DNA from: Atrichornis clamosus
Lineage: Eukaryota; Chordata; Aves; Passeriformes; Menuridae
Reading direction: 5' to 3'
Assembly (NCBI GenBank): GCA_013400975.1
Contig: WBMZ01014036.1
Span: forward strand, 62,001 to 126,000
Length of the DNA: 64,000 bases
Both the position numbers and the translations under genes were made by a program. The notes beneath the pieces are model-generated. The model had not been told where the DNA came from and ran no database searches. It was given only the letters and a program-made list of their open reading frames with translations. Below are positions 22,067 through 34,700 of this stretch, piece after piece (the stretch's first letter is position 1; each line of letters opens with the position of its first letter).

Positions 22067-25000
22067 GTGAGTGTGGGTGAGGGCACCGTGCTGGGCTGGG
22101 GAACCGAGTAGCTGGGACCCCATCCTCCCCCCTTCCCTGCTCACAGGTCAGTGTGCCCCACAAAATTATGGCTTCTGTCCATAAGACCCCTGCTCCTCCC
22201 CACTGTTATTTTTCTCTACTCATGGTGCTTTGATTCTAATCCAACACTCCTGATAACTGCTCTGTGTTTTCCCAGCTACTCTGACCCTATAACTGTTCCT
22301 GCCCCCAGCCCTGCTTGCAGCTCCGTGAATGGGGGTGGGTTCTCCCTTCCAAGTGCTTTGTGATCCTTACAGGTCCTGTAAAGACAGGGTTGTCTGTTTT
22401 ACCCAAAGCAAGGTCTCAGTATGTGACCCCTGTTGTACACCTGGAGCCCAGGAAATTCAGGTTTTCCAAGAGTAGATTTCTTTAAGCCCAGTACCCCTGC
22501 AGGGCCTGCTCCGTATGGGTCTGTCTCCCTGTACCCCACCCTGGGCTGCCAAATCTTAGGGTTTCTGGCTCCCTAAGCGGGCTGTGGTGGAAAGGGGGAA
22601 TTGGAACTGAGGGAACTTGTCAGACTGGAGGGATTTACACCTCTGTGTTGGGGGAACTGCACAAGGTCTGTGCTAAGGCAGGATCTGCCATTCCTAGTTC
22701 CCTCTGGGGCAGTATGTGACTCTCTAGTTCCTACCAATCCCCTAAGGACAGGTCCCAGCACTTCCTTCTGCTGCAATAGCTTTTCTGAGCACCTCTTCTA
22801 AAGGCATCCAAGGTGGAATGGACTCTGCCTTGTGTTGAGAGGTTGGTGGTGCTGATTTTGATTTATGTCTTTCAAATATTGAGGAAAGGTGCTGAGGTCA
22901 CAGCCTGGATGGACATCACGCCTCCTTGGAAGGGCTTTGCTTCTCCATGTTGGGTCAGGGCTCACTGGGGCTGTCAGCTCCCATGCAGGGATTTTCTGTG
23001 TCCACCCTGGCCTGTGTTAGCAGCTCTTGTACCTGATCAGCCACATCTCCACTGTGCCTGTTCCTGGACTCTTGGCATCTCCTGAAATTCCGGTTTGCTT
23101 GTGCAAAACCTTCAGCCAGTTCCCCAGCTGTGCTCACAGGCAGAGCTCCTCCACCCATTCTTGTCCTTCCAGTAAATAATTTCCTGTCAGATCCTGGGGG
23201 CAGAGAGGCTGTGTATAGAGTTGCTTTGAGAAGTTCTTGAGCACCTGATGCAATAGGAGCCTGGTCAGGAAAAGATTATTTTGGAGTCTGGAAGGGAGAG
23301 AGCAAGACCTTGCTGCAAGTGAAGCATCCTGAGATGGTCCTGGGCTGAGAGTCCCGTGATGCTTCCCTGGATGTGGGCTCTGTGACTCCCTGTGTACCTC
23401 CCAGGAGAGACTGTGCCCAGCAGAAACCTGCCCTGAGCTCCTGTCGGGTCGGGAATTGCCACCCAGGGCCAGAGAGACCATGGGAGGAGAGCTCAGGGGA
23501 TGAGAGACTCTGAAGTTAGAAATGGTTCCATTTTCTTTGATGGCCAAGAAATCAATCTGAAAGGCCTGAACACCCCTCCAGAAAGGTGAAGCCTTTCAGA
23601 CTGACTTTATAATCTCTTTATATCAGCGTATCTCCTCATATTGCCCACCTCCATCACAGGGTACCCTGCAGCACCACTGCCTGCCCTGCCAAACCCCTCC
23701 AAGGCAGCAGTTTCTGCCTCTCCACAAGGCCCAAGGGCTGCCTTTATAAATTCACGTTGGATTAAAAGGTCCTTGTGGGCTCAATCGTGTTCGAGTGTAG
23801 CTTGGCTGCTGTTTAATTAACAACCTAATATACATTTGTTCCTGACAGGGAAAATAGCCTGGCAAAAGCCCAGTGCCCTTTACATGATAGATGGTGGAGC
23901 AAAGTGTGTGGCTGTGGGACTGCAGGGTGTGCTTGCATTTGTGCATTCATCTCCGTGTGTCAGATCCTTGCCCAGGGCCACACAGAGACCAGCGAAGTGC
24001 TTGGCATGGAGGAAGGCACATCCCTGCTCCCTGGAGCTGACTTTGGGTCTGTAAGAGGCAGGAAAGCCCCAGCCAGGGGACAAGGGTGCCAGAGAGGTGA
24101 AATTGTGCAGGACTCAGGAGAGCCTGAGGGCAGACCCTGTAATTTTCTGCCAGTGCCCAGGATGATAAGCCACAGTATTTAAGTCTTGTTCAGAGATGAA
24201 ACTTAATGCTGTGTTGTATATGTTGCTATTAGAACAACTGGGAGGCAAGAGTGGGGAGCCCTGACTATCCCAAAATGTCAGGGAATTGCTCTCTGGCCTC
24301 TACTGCTAAAATATTCCTCCTTTGGTACAGAGAGGCCTGCACTGTGAGGCAGGGGCGTGTGGGACCACGGCACAGAGCAGTGCCTGGGGGAGTGAAAGCT
24401 TTGGAGCTGGGCTGGCTCCATGCAGGCGTGGGCTGGGAGGCAGCTTCAGGGTCTGAGGGGGCAGGTGAGCCTCCAGCTGTATTGCATGGGAATGTCAAAG
24501 CACAGGGGGTGACAGGGGAGTCCTGGGGCAGCAAGAAACACCAAAATCTCCTTGCCAGTGCTGGGTATAGGTACCAGTCCCCAGACAAACTGTGAGATTA
24601 AATGCTGGGGCCAGGCTGTTATGAAATGTCCTAGTGAGGGTGGCCAGAGGCACCCTGAGAAAGCAGAACTGTGGGAGGGGACTGCTGGGACCAAAATCAA
24701 GGCTCTGATGGTCGTGCCAGGCTGAGGGACACTTGGGGCTATCTAGGCTCTATCCTCAGTGAAGGAGCCTCATCCACATGTGTTCAGCAGATTGTGGTGA
24801 GGGGCTGAAACAGGGAGGGGGAAAGAAATCCCTTGGTAGATCCTTGAGGGAAGTTTGTTGCCCCAGCCCACATGGAAGGGGTAACGAAGCAGGCTTATTG
24901 CTCTGCCCATACCAGCTGGTGTTGTGTCCGTGCCTCTGTGCCCCCTTTGGAATGGATGGAGAGAGGGTTTGGGACGGACGGATCAGCAGTGGCTCATCCT

Positions 25001-28000
25001 TCTTGTTTGCCACACAAAAAGCCTTTTTCTTCCTCCTGGCTGGGCTCCAGTGAGGAAAACAAACTCAATTAACATGATGGCTGGGAAGAGGCAGGCTAGC
25101 TGGCATTTAGCATTGCAGCTTTTCAGAGACAGTAATTCTTCAGTGTGGTTTGTTAGGAACTGCCGTGGCAGTGACGGGCACCAGTCCAACTCCAGTTATG
25201 TGCAGGTCTGGGGGCCTTGGCTGGGATCAGCCAGGACTTCATTGGAGTGGACAGCAGCAGAGGTGAGGATGTGCCTGCAGGTCCTCACTCAGCTCTGTCA
25301 TCCATCAGAGGTGCTCCTCAGTTTCCCTCTTACAAAAACGGGGGTCACGGATGCTTTGGATGTCAGTGGCAGAGGGGATGAGTGGCTCAGGTGGCTCAGC
25401 CGTGGTTTGGGGGTGACGGTGGCTCCTGACATCAGCCAGGCTGCTCGAGGGGATCACGTCAGCCCGGCTGGGGCAGGGTTGCAGCGGAGCTGTGTTGGTG
25501 GGGACCTTCCCCGGGTGATGACCTGCCGGGAAGGTGAAGGAGCAGGGTGGGGCTCTGTTGCAGCTTCGTGGCTTCCGGCAGCTGAGCTGTCTGCTGGGAG
25601 TGAGGGTGAGCCCTGGGCACGGCGAGGTGCTGAGCCAGGAGACGTGGCCCCGGGCAGTGCCCAGCACAACAATCACCCAGCACAGGAACTGCCAGCCTGG
25701 CTTTCTGCTGGGACAAGAGGCAAGGAGCCCTGAGATGACCTCACCTACAGCATCTCTGCTGAATTTTTTGGGATTTGAACTTGGTGAACAGCTGAATCCT
25801 TGAGCTACCACCACCTGGGCAAAATTTGGCCTACAGGACCCAAAGCTCTGCTCTGAGCCCAAAACCTCATTTTTTTCTGCTCTTTTCTAAGCTTTGCTTG
25901 GGTCATTGCCTTGACTGACAATGCTGAAGGTAGTGAGGATTGCTCCTCAAGTCATAAATTATTTTTTTTTACTCTTCCTCTATCCAAAAACATTTTATGG
26001 GATTCAGAGACACTCTGCACCCAGCTGGCTCCTGGTCTGAGGGCCCGATTCCTCACACACACCCATGAGCCATGGGTGAGCCAGCCCTTTGCTATCAGAG
26101 GAACTTCACACACGCAGCCAGGGAAGAACATATGTAAGTGCCACTGGATTCCCTGGTTAATTGGGATCCTATGGGAGAACTGGAGGGGAAAAACCAGCAG
26201 GAAGGGAGTGAGTGTGCATGTCATGGTGCAAACGCAATGACTCAGGAGATGCACATACCCACCTAAGGGGCCCAATTAACAGTGTTTTTAATAATGATTA
26301 TTACAGGCGTTGATTCAGCGCTCGAAAACGCTTTGAAGCTCAGAAGTGCTGCACTTTACACCTGTTATTAAAATACGTTCCCACTTAGTGGACCCTGCAG
26401 TCAGCATCTCCTCATGTGCAGCACCCCGGAGGTGAAGTTTTGCTCAGACAGACACCTGCCAGAGGGAGGGCCTCATGTTTATTATCTGAGTTGAATCAAA
26501 CATCTCTACTTTGCAGGTCACCGTTCATCTTTCCTTCTGATGCATTTTTAGCACCTGCAGCAGGCATTTATAGGGCAGAGTGCCTGAGATGCCTAATTTT
26601 GCTCTAATAATCTTGTTTCTAAACAGTGGGAATGGCCAGGGAAAGCTGGTTTTGATGCTCTTTCTCCTCACTCTCTGAGGAAAGCAGACTTTCACAAATG
26701 AATTCTCCAAGACCTCCCTGGCTTTGCCCTCTGCCCCCTGAACCAGACAGACCTGAGAACAGGCTCCAAGATGTACTTTATGGATTGAGCATCCCCACAC
26801 TTGCCTTGGGGAGCAAGACCATTTCCAGTGAGTGCACTGCTCAGTCACTGTCCACGTCATGAGTCCACGCACACGTTGGGGCCCTCGTGGTGCCCCGGCT
26901 CACCCACACATGCCAGGCACACAAGTGCCCTTTCAGAGCACACACAAACAAACCAACAGCCCTTCACGCACTGGAGACCCTCCACCAGCACCAGCAGTTC
27001 CATGTAGAACTGGTTCACTGGCTCTTTAAATCCAACTCCATCAATAATTTACTCCCCTCTTGCAATTCATCAAATATTTATCCTCCCCATGCATTTCCCA
27101 GCCTGGACATGTCACTACGAGGGTAGAGGCGAGGGCTGGGGAGTTACTGCTCCTGGAAACTCCGCATTGCCAGAGTGCTATCAGCTCCTTCCTGTCCTTT
27201 TCCCAGCTTCATGGCTCCCCAGCCCTGTGATCTCCTGCCCTTTTCCTCGCCATCACCCATTTTTGAAGCCTTTCTCTGCTTCTGTGAGAGATGTCGAAGG
27301 TTCTGGCTGCAGAAGTCCTGCAGGGTTTATAGGGTTACAAGGGTTTTTTTGCTTTACAGAGTTTTGAACCTTTAGACTAGCTTGCTGAATTTGGCAATGA
27401 GCTCAAGGTTGTGCTTCCTAAGTTTCTGTACATTTAGTGAAAACATGTGCATGGTGGAGTTACTGCTCATGCTCCCACAGGGAAAGCTGAGTGCACCTCA
27501 TAGAAGCTTTCAGGATATATATACAGCCAGGATATATATAAATACAGCCAGGAAGCTCATGCTCTGGGTTCAAATAATCTCCAGCTTAACCTGTGGATAG
27601 TCTTCATGGCTTCTGTAGAGCCTGAGGATTGCAAACTTGGCACTTCACTGGCTGGGCAGCTCCTCTCTGTCTCTGCTGCTCCCTGGACAGTGTTCCAGGC
27701 AGGCAGTGGGGTCCCTGTGCAGGGGTGAATGTGCTGCATGAGGTTGTTCCTGGGGCTTCTGCATTAGCACTAGTGCTGAAGGTGCAAAGCAGCGGGGCAA
27801 AGAGGTGCCTCTGCTCCTGTGAACCCCTCGTCTTTCCCTGGAGAAGTTTTTGGACTCTTTGAAGTGAGACAAGCCATAGCTCAGAGCACTCGGGATTTGG
27901 GAGAGGGTTCTGGGCTCTGCTGCTCCCAGCTCTTGCCAACATAGACCCTAAAGCAGCAAGGAGTTAAATAACCCAGGTTGAAGGTCTCAATGGTGCATTT

Positions 28001-31000
28001 CAGGAGCTGGACTTGATGGTCCTTGTGGGTCACTTCCAACTCTATATTTTCTATCATTTGCTTTCTGCACTCCTGGTGTCCCCATGGATTGGAGCTGAGG
28101 TGGAGGAACAGTGCTGGGTTCCTCTGGAGCTCATTGAAAGGGTGGCGTGGAAACAGGCAGGAGCTGTGCTGAGTCAGAGCTCTGCCAGAGCCCTGCTGCC
28201 CACGAGGAGCTGCTCCTGAGGGTGGTGGAGCTGCACAGCCTTAATAAAAGGCTTTGCCATATCCATGTGCACAGAGGGAGAGGGCCTTGTTGACAGATAC
28301 AGCTGCTGGCTGCATATCATTAGCACATGTGCTCGGGAGAAGGCTGGTGCCAGCAGGGGTGTGAGCTATCTCTCGTTTCACCAGAGCACAAATACAGAGG
28401 AATGTCAGGAGGAGAGACTTCCCTGGAATCCCAGGTTTGTGTCCGTCCTGGCACGGGAGGCAGGAGATGTGGGCGCGTGGTTGTGTCCTGTCAGCAGCTT
28501 GCTGGGGCAGGGGCTGGCACGGTGTGACAAGAGATGCTACTGGCAGTGTCCAGCTCTTGAGGAGTGCAGAAACCTAATCTCCACTTTCTCTGAAATTGGA
28601 TTCTCAGGATGTGCTAATACCAATGTGCTTCAAGGCGTGCAATCGAGACCAAGCACAGGACAGCAAAATCTCCTGTAAAACCCCAATCCAAGGCCAGTGA
28701 CAGAAAACTCACTCTCATTCTCTACTGTCAACATGCCCTTTGTGCCCCAGATTTCCCCAGATGCCACTGAACAGGCAGGTGGGAAGGCGCAGCAGCTGGT
28801 AGGTTTTAGAACCATTGCTGAGGATGGACATTTCATGGTGGGATCCCAAGCTATCCCATCCAGGATGTGGGGTACAGAGAGGCATTTTGGGAAGTATTTT
28901 GGGAGGGGCACATTGGCCCCTCCACAGAATCTGAATAAAACCAAGATCTGACGATAGAATTTGGCTAAAATCCAATGGGATGTTTGAGATTTGAAATTTT
29001 ATAACAAGCTTAAGGTCTGAGCTGGAAGCAGCCCTGTATATCAGTTCTGGGCTATTCAGGACCTGGCTTTTCTCCCTCCAGAAGTTGGTTTGATGCAGGA
29101 ACACATTTTTCCTGGGACCTGAATTCAAGTCACATTGCCACAGACTTGCATGTGGGGCACATGATTCCATGCCAGTGGTGCACCCCTCCAGAAGACCCCC
29201 TTAAAATTAAATTGCAGGAGCCAGAGGCATGTAGCTTAATATTTAAAGGACTCCAGAGTTTACAGTGCTGATTTGCCCCTGCACAGCTGGGAATATCTCA
29301 GTGGGGTCTGTCAGCCATGCCTGCGTGCTAACCTGTTGTTCTTCTTGCTGTCTAGGGGAGACCCAGACAAATGTGACATCTGGGGGAACACCCCTCTCCA
29401 CCTGGCAGCAGCCAATGGCCACCTGAACTGCCTTTCCTTCCTCATCTCCTTTGGGGCCAACATCTGGTGCCTGGACAATGACTACCACACCCCGCTGGAC
29501 ATGGCAGCCATGAAGGGGCACATGGAGTGTGTGCGGTACCTGGACTCGATCGCTGCCAAGCAGAGCAGCCTCAACCCCAAGCTGGTGAGCAAACTTAAGG
29601 ACAAGGCCTTTCGGGACGCGGAGCGGAGGATTAAGGACTGCGTGAAGCTGCAGAAGAAGCACCACGAAAGGATGGAGAAACGGTACAGAAAGGAGATGTC
29701 GGATAATTCAGATACCATGAGCTTCTCCAGCTATTCGAGCAGCACCTTAAGCAAGAAGTTCCAGCACATGTCTATGGTGACTTCCCTGCCATATTCACAA
29801 GCCACCATCCATGGCACAGCCAAGGGAAAGACGAAAATACAAAAGAAACTGGAGAAGAAGAAGCAGGTGGACGGGACATTCAAGATCTACGAGGACGGGA
29901 GGAAAAGCGTGCGGTCCCTGTCCGGTCTGCAGCTGGGCAACGACGTCATGTTTGTGAAGCAGGGCACGTACGCCAGCCCCAAGGAGTGGACTCGCCGCAA
30001 TATCCGAGACATGTTCCTCACGGATGAAGACACTGTCTCCCGTGCCATAAGCGACCCGGGTTTGCACATGGACTCGGCCCACTCGGAAGTCAGCACCGAC
30101 TCTGGTCACGACTCCTTGTTCAACCGCCCCGGGCTGGGCACCATGGTGTTCCGGCGCAACTACGTCAGCAGTGGGCTCTTCGGGATCGGCCGGGAGGACG
30201 GGGGCACGCCGGGGGAGGACAGCGCCGACGGGATGGGCGTCAAACTGCGGAGCCGCCTGCAGCGCTCGCCAAGTCTCAACGACAGCATTGGCAGTGCCAA
30301 CAGCCTGCAGGAGAGGAACGCGGAGGAGCTGCCCTGGGACGAGGTGGAGCTGGGCTTAGACGACGATGACGAACCAGACACCAGCCCCTTGGAGACTTTT
30401 CTGGCTTCCCTGCACATGTTTGAGTTCATCTCCATCTTGAAGAAGGAAAAGATTGACTTGGAGGCCCTCATGCTGTGTTCAGACAATGACCTGAAGAGCA
30501 TCAATATCCCATTGGGCCCCAGGAAAAAGATTGTGGATGCCATCCAGAGGAGACGGCAAACGCTGGAGAAGCCAGATGTCATTGTAGACACCGAACTGTA
30601 AGTAGAGATGGGGCACCTGAGCAGTTAAACCCTTCAGCAGGTGGAGATGTGGATAATGTAAAGTCTTGTTTTCAACCTGCTTGGAAGAGTAGGAGTCCAG
30701 GTAACCTCAGCTCTTCTGTGTGTGGGCAAATTCCTGCTCATGTGGAAAGGATGAGAGTTTGGAGAGGTGGCAATAGTGTTAGTTCATTACTCAACAACCC
30801 TAATGCAACTGGGCAGGACGTGAAGCCCTTGTTTCATTTCATAACCCATATGAATGCAGACTGCTCTGTGGTCTGATACTTCTCAGTCCCTGTAGCTGAG
30901 ATTTTCAACCACACTTAGGCTTGTCTTGACTCTTCACCTTTTGAAGACATTAGGAAATCCACCACAGTTCCTGGTGGGAGCAGGCTGATGGCAGTGTCCG

Positions 31001-31303
31001 GTGGCATTGGGAATCCTTCCCCAAATGCTTGAGATATTACTCAGGCCTCTGGAGATTGCATATCTGGGTTGGAGTTGTTGCTGTTTTTATGATGTTTCCA
31101 GGGTCTGGTTGGGTAGGGTTGAAGGACCGTGTGCCTGTCACAGAGGTGAAGGGAAGGCCACATGCACTGACACCCCAATTCATTGTGTTGTTTGGGCTTC
31201 CAAGCCTTCAGATATCTGTGTGCTGCTTTTACAGCCTCCCAGTACAGCTTGTTCTTGGATCCTCAGCGTGCTGATAGATTTTTCTCTTTCCCTTTGCAGA
31301 TAG
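21903..31303 (+). CDS. USH1G: USH1G (SANS), Usher type 1G scaffold protein
   Basis: SANS is a hair-cell and photoreceptor scaffold that links harmonin and myosin VIIa at the upper tip-link site of stereocilia. Exons are 21903-22066, 29356-30597 and 31300-31303 (coding part), giving 469 residues; the human protein is 461. The N-terminus [14 protein letters not shown] opens the ankyrin region (about residues 1-126, with [17 protein letters not shown] and [16 protein letters not shown]). A Ser-rich, basic central region follows (about 130-395), then a SAM domain (about 398-458, [11 protein letters not shown] to [14 protein letters not shown]). The C-terminus DTEL is a class I PDZ-binding motif, which in the family binds harmonin. 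The terminal Leu codon is split between exons 2 and 3. Intron 1 (22067-29355) holds a CR1 fragment and several AT-rich motif blocks but no other gene I can identify. Confidence 0.98.
23745..23840. promoter_or_regulatory. minor AT-rich motif block in USH1G intron 1
   Basis: CTTTATAAATTCACG, GGATTAAAAGG and CTGTTTAATTAACAACC occur together. The TTTAATTAA core is a homeodomain-type site. Weak, motif-based evidence. Confidence 0.2.
26280..26400. promoter_or_regulatory. candidate regulatory block in USH1G intron 1
   Basis: TAATAAT-G-ATTATTA at 26289-26303 is a palindromic homeodomain pair. It is followed by GCGTTGATTCAGCGC and ACACCTGTTATTAAAATACG within 110 bp. Motif-based inference only. Confidence 0.35.
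27985..28065 (+). repeat. CR1 LINE 3' end, USH1G intron 1
   Basis: GGAGCTGGACTTGATGGTCC, TTGTGGGTCACTTCCAACTC and TTTTCTATCATTTG match the diverged 3' tail of CR1, here in the sense orientation of USH1G. The left boundary is uncertain. Confidence 0.75.
29356..30597 (+). CDS. USH1G: USH1G coding exon 2
   Basis: 1242 nt, residues 55-468 plus two bases (CT) of Leu469. The acceptor is CTTGCTGTCTAG. It carries ankyrin repeats 2-3, the central region and the SAM domain. The donor CT|GTAAGTA overlaps the sequence that reads CTG TAA if the intron is retained. Confidence 0.95.
31300..31303 (+). CDS. USH1G: USH1G exon 3, last coding base and stop
   Basis: After a long pyrimidine tract ending TTTGCAG at 31299, the exon begins ATAG. 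CT from exon 2 plus A gives CTA (Leu), followed by TAG. The rest of exon 3 is 3' untranslated, up to the AATAAA at 31685. Confidence 0.8.
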
Positions 31304-31684
31304 CAGCAGCATTTTTTTTTTTCTTCTTTTTTTTTTAAATGCTTGAGAAACAAACCCAGTTCTAAGTTGCCAGAAAACACAAGCCAGAGACTCCCTTCCT
31401 GGGGCAGCCGAAAGCTACAGCCATCCCCACCAGTCCCACGGGATTGCTGCCTCGCTCTGCTCCCCGTCTGTGCGATGCTCCCGGGCGGCTCCTGGCACGG
31501 AGGGACCACAGCCGAGATCGGACCAGGCAGCTCCAACCTGCCAACCTTGAAGCGACCGTGGTCTCCCCCTCAGTGGAGCAAGGAGTGAGCTGCACAGCTG
31601 GCTGGGACACTGCTGTCACAGGCTGCGAGACCACACGAAGCCATGAACGGAAGGAGATAACGTGGTATTTTCAAAGGGACCCAA

Positions 31685-31690
31685 AATAAA
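31685..31690 (+). terminator. USH1G polyadenylation signal AATAAA
   Basis: A canonical AATAAA in CCAAAATAAATAATT lies about 380 nt after the exon 3 stop. It is the first AATAAA downstream and closes a plausible short 3' untranslated region. Confidence 0.65.
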
Positions 31691-31710
31691 TAATTACAAT
31701 CCATTCTTCC

Positions 31711-34700
31711 TTGAGCAAGTGGTTGTTTTGGGGTTTGGGCTTGAGGAGCAGAGGGATGGGGAGTTCTGTTCTGTCTCCTAGTTCTCATTTGGTGAGAAGA
31801 ATCATCTTGTTTGGTGCTGTGTTTTTGAAAGGGAGTTCTGGCTACCGTGGTCTCAGCTTGAGCTGTGCCAGCCCTGACTTCAGCCAGCAGGTGCCCAACA
31901 AGTCTGTGAGTCCGGTCTGTGCTGTTTTGAGGGCAACAATCCAAAGTTGGTGGTGCTTTGAACATGTTGGTAGTTGCCTTCCAGTGGTCAAATGGCTGTT
32001 TCAGAGATGCAATGTTTCTGTCCCATCTCTCCAGGGCACTGAGCTGTGCCAGCAGTTTGCGTGCGAAGGACCTTGTCTCTGAAATCCAGGAATTCCCCAG
32101 GACTGAGCACAGCACCGGGCTGCAGCCCAGAGCCTCTTCTGAGCATCCCTGATGCATCAGTGCTCACAGCACAGCTCTGAACCACAGCGTCAGGTGTTTC
32201 CACAGACCCATCCCACTGACCATTGCATTCAGCCCTTGGCTCCCAGCTCCACTGCACCTTTTCACATGGGATCTATGGATGGCTCCTGGCTGGCAGGAGT
32301 TTCTGGGATGCAGCAGCAGGATGGGCAGTGACATATCCTAATGAGGGGGAGTCAGCAGCCCATGGCATGGGGTGTTGGCAAAGTGCCTATTCAGGCTGTG
32401 ATGCAGATTGCCAGATCAGAGAAATGCTGGGTTGCTTATCCACCTTATCTCAGGAATGTAAGTGATAAGGAATGACCTGTCTGTGCTCATCCCAGGTCAG
32501 GCTGGGATCTGGGTAGTCCCTTTGGAGCTGCAGAGGCTCTGGTTTTGCAGTTTGGAGGATGGGGATTTGTTTGGTGGGAAGCTGTGCTGCTCCCTGCCTG
32601 TGCTTGCCCTGGGTGTGTGGGTGCAGGGGAGGAAAATTACTCTTTGCAAGTCAGAAATGCTCATGTGTTTCTGTGCCCTGCTGCTCCCTGAGTGGCTGAA
32701 GCTCCACCAGGAGAGTTGTGGGGTCCCAGCCTTGTGCCACTGCACACAGAGATGCTCCAGCAGCCCCTAAACACCATCACTACACTGAGGGTCTGAGATC
32801 TCGCTGCACAGATGCAAACTGATCAGTTTTTTAAAGCAAGTTTTAGAGCTAACAGTGCATGTAAATTTGAAATTACAAGTTCTGCATAACTCTTGGCTTG
32901 ATTTGCAGGCAAAAGGGCGAGTGATCAGATGTGCTGAGTCAGGGAGTTCTCCGGAGGCTGCACTGCCCCAGGCCCCAGCACTGTTTTCCTTGGTCCGTCC
33001 CCAAAGCCTGGGCTGGTGTCCCAGCAGGGAGAGCAGTGGCTTGGCTGATGTCACAGCTCCCTCTGCCGGGATCAGATCTGGGAGAGCAGGATAGGACCCA
33101 CAGCCCACTGGGATCCACTGCTGCCAGCAGAACATGCACCCTCAGGCCAATTTTCAGGTGAGGCTGCAATCACTAAATTCACCCTCTTCCTCATGCACGT
33201 GTGTCACTCATCCAAGCACTCTTCTCCCTTTCTGGATAACTGCCAGAGCACTAGCTGCCCACTAGGAGTCAGTTCCCAGCCCCAATTTCCCTGGGGATAA
33301 ATTGTGCCTTTGGGTCTGTGCCGGACACAGGAGGGGAGCGATTTGCCATGGCTCCCTTTGCTGTCACTAAACTGCAATGGGGACCAGTTTGTCCCAGCAG
33401 ATGAAAGAGAAGAGGATCTATTGGCCTGGCACCCACTGGAGCCTTTAGCAGGCCAGGCACTGGGATGTGGAGGGCATTTGGGGGCTGCCAGGCACCTGGG
33501 GTTTGCACACTCCCTAACTTTGCCTTTTTGCTTAGGAGCACCCAAGCAGTTGCTGATATTGAGCTGATGCTGACAGAGACCCTTTCTCTCAACTTGTCTT
33601 TCCTTCTAAGAGCCTGTGAAAAGTTTTGGTGACATGACAGTACCCAAGTGCCGTGGGACATGTCCCTGCACAGCTAAGACCAAGGCCGAAAATGCCACTT
33701 GGGATCACCAAGCCCTGAAACCAACATGGTCACCTCTGTGACGCAGGGAGAGACCAAAACTGAGCTGTGGCATCAATGCAGTGTGGCAGAGCCCCAGAGA
33801 TGGGCTCAGGCTCATGACTGCCTCAGGTGGGGTGAGGAGAGTGGTCTGTGGGCATGGGGGTGGCTGTCAGAGGCACCAGAAGCCCCAGAGCAAGCACCTG
33901 CACTTGGAGCTTGTGCGTGTTCCTTGGCTTTAGGTTTGGTCCTTGGTTTCCAACCAGGTTGTCTCCCACAAAGCACGGGGCTGTAACCCTTGCAGGACAC
34001 AGCATCTAAAACCCCAGCCAAAGAGACGTTTCCTGCTCTCCAACTCCCTCTGTCCAGCTGGGTTGCTGCATCCCACTGGGCTCATGATGGAACCAGGCTC
34101 CTCTTGCCCCATGGCTGTTGCCAGGTTCTCAGCTCAGCTTGCCCTGTCACTGCTCTGCTCATCAGAACTTCCACGGGGGAACCTCACGGTGCTCATTACA
34201 CTCCACGACCGAGAACAACAAGCTCCTTTTGGAGAGGGTGCTTGTGAAAGCAGGGTGGAGGCCAGGGCTGGCACACCCTGGAGAACACCCTTAAATACCC
34301 TCCCAAACAGAAACCCAGCCAGGCAGCAGGTTTCCCCAACCCGCTGCTGCCAGCGAGAAAACACCGTCCCTTGTCCCCTGTCCCTGCCCGTGACATTGGA
34401 GCAGTTGGACACGGGGCAGGTCCTGCAGTGGATGGCAGCATGTCCCCGTCAGGGAACCAGTGATCCCTGGTTGTCCTGTAACATCCCAAACCACAAACAC
34501 CAAACCACCCTGTGCTTGTGTTAAATGGGACTTCCCAGCAAAACCAGTCTCCTGGGTTTAGCTTGGACACGTGTTTCCTTGTCCCCAGTGGTGCGGGAGA
34601 TGGTGTGTAGGGAGCAGACCAAGGCCAAGGGCAGTACCAGTGGTCCAACCATGGCATGGACACTCCATCCTTGAGCTGGATGTTCCCAGCTCCTCAGCTG

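Noticed and set aside
24924..25733. 269-codon ORF in USH1G intron 1
   Set aside because: No recognisable domain or splice pattern; random long frame in GC-rich intron sequence.
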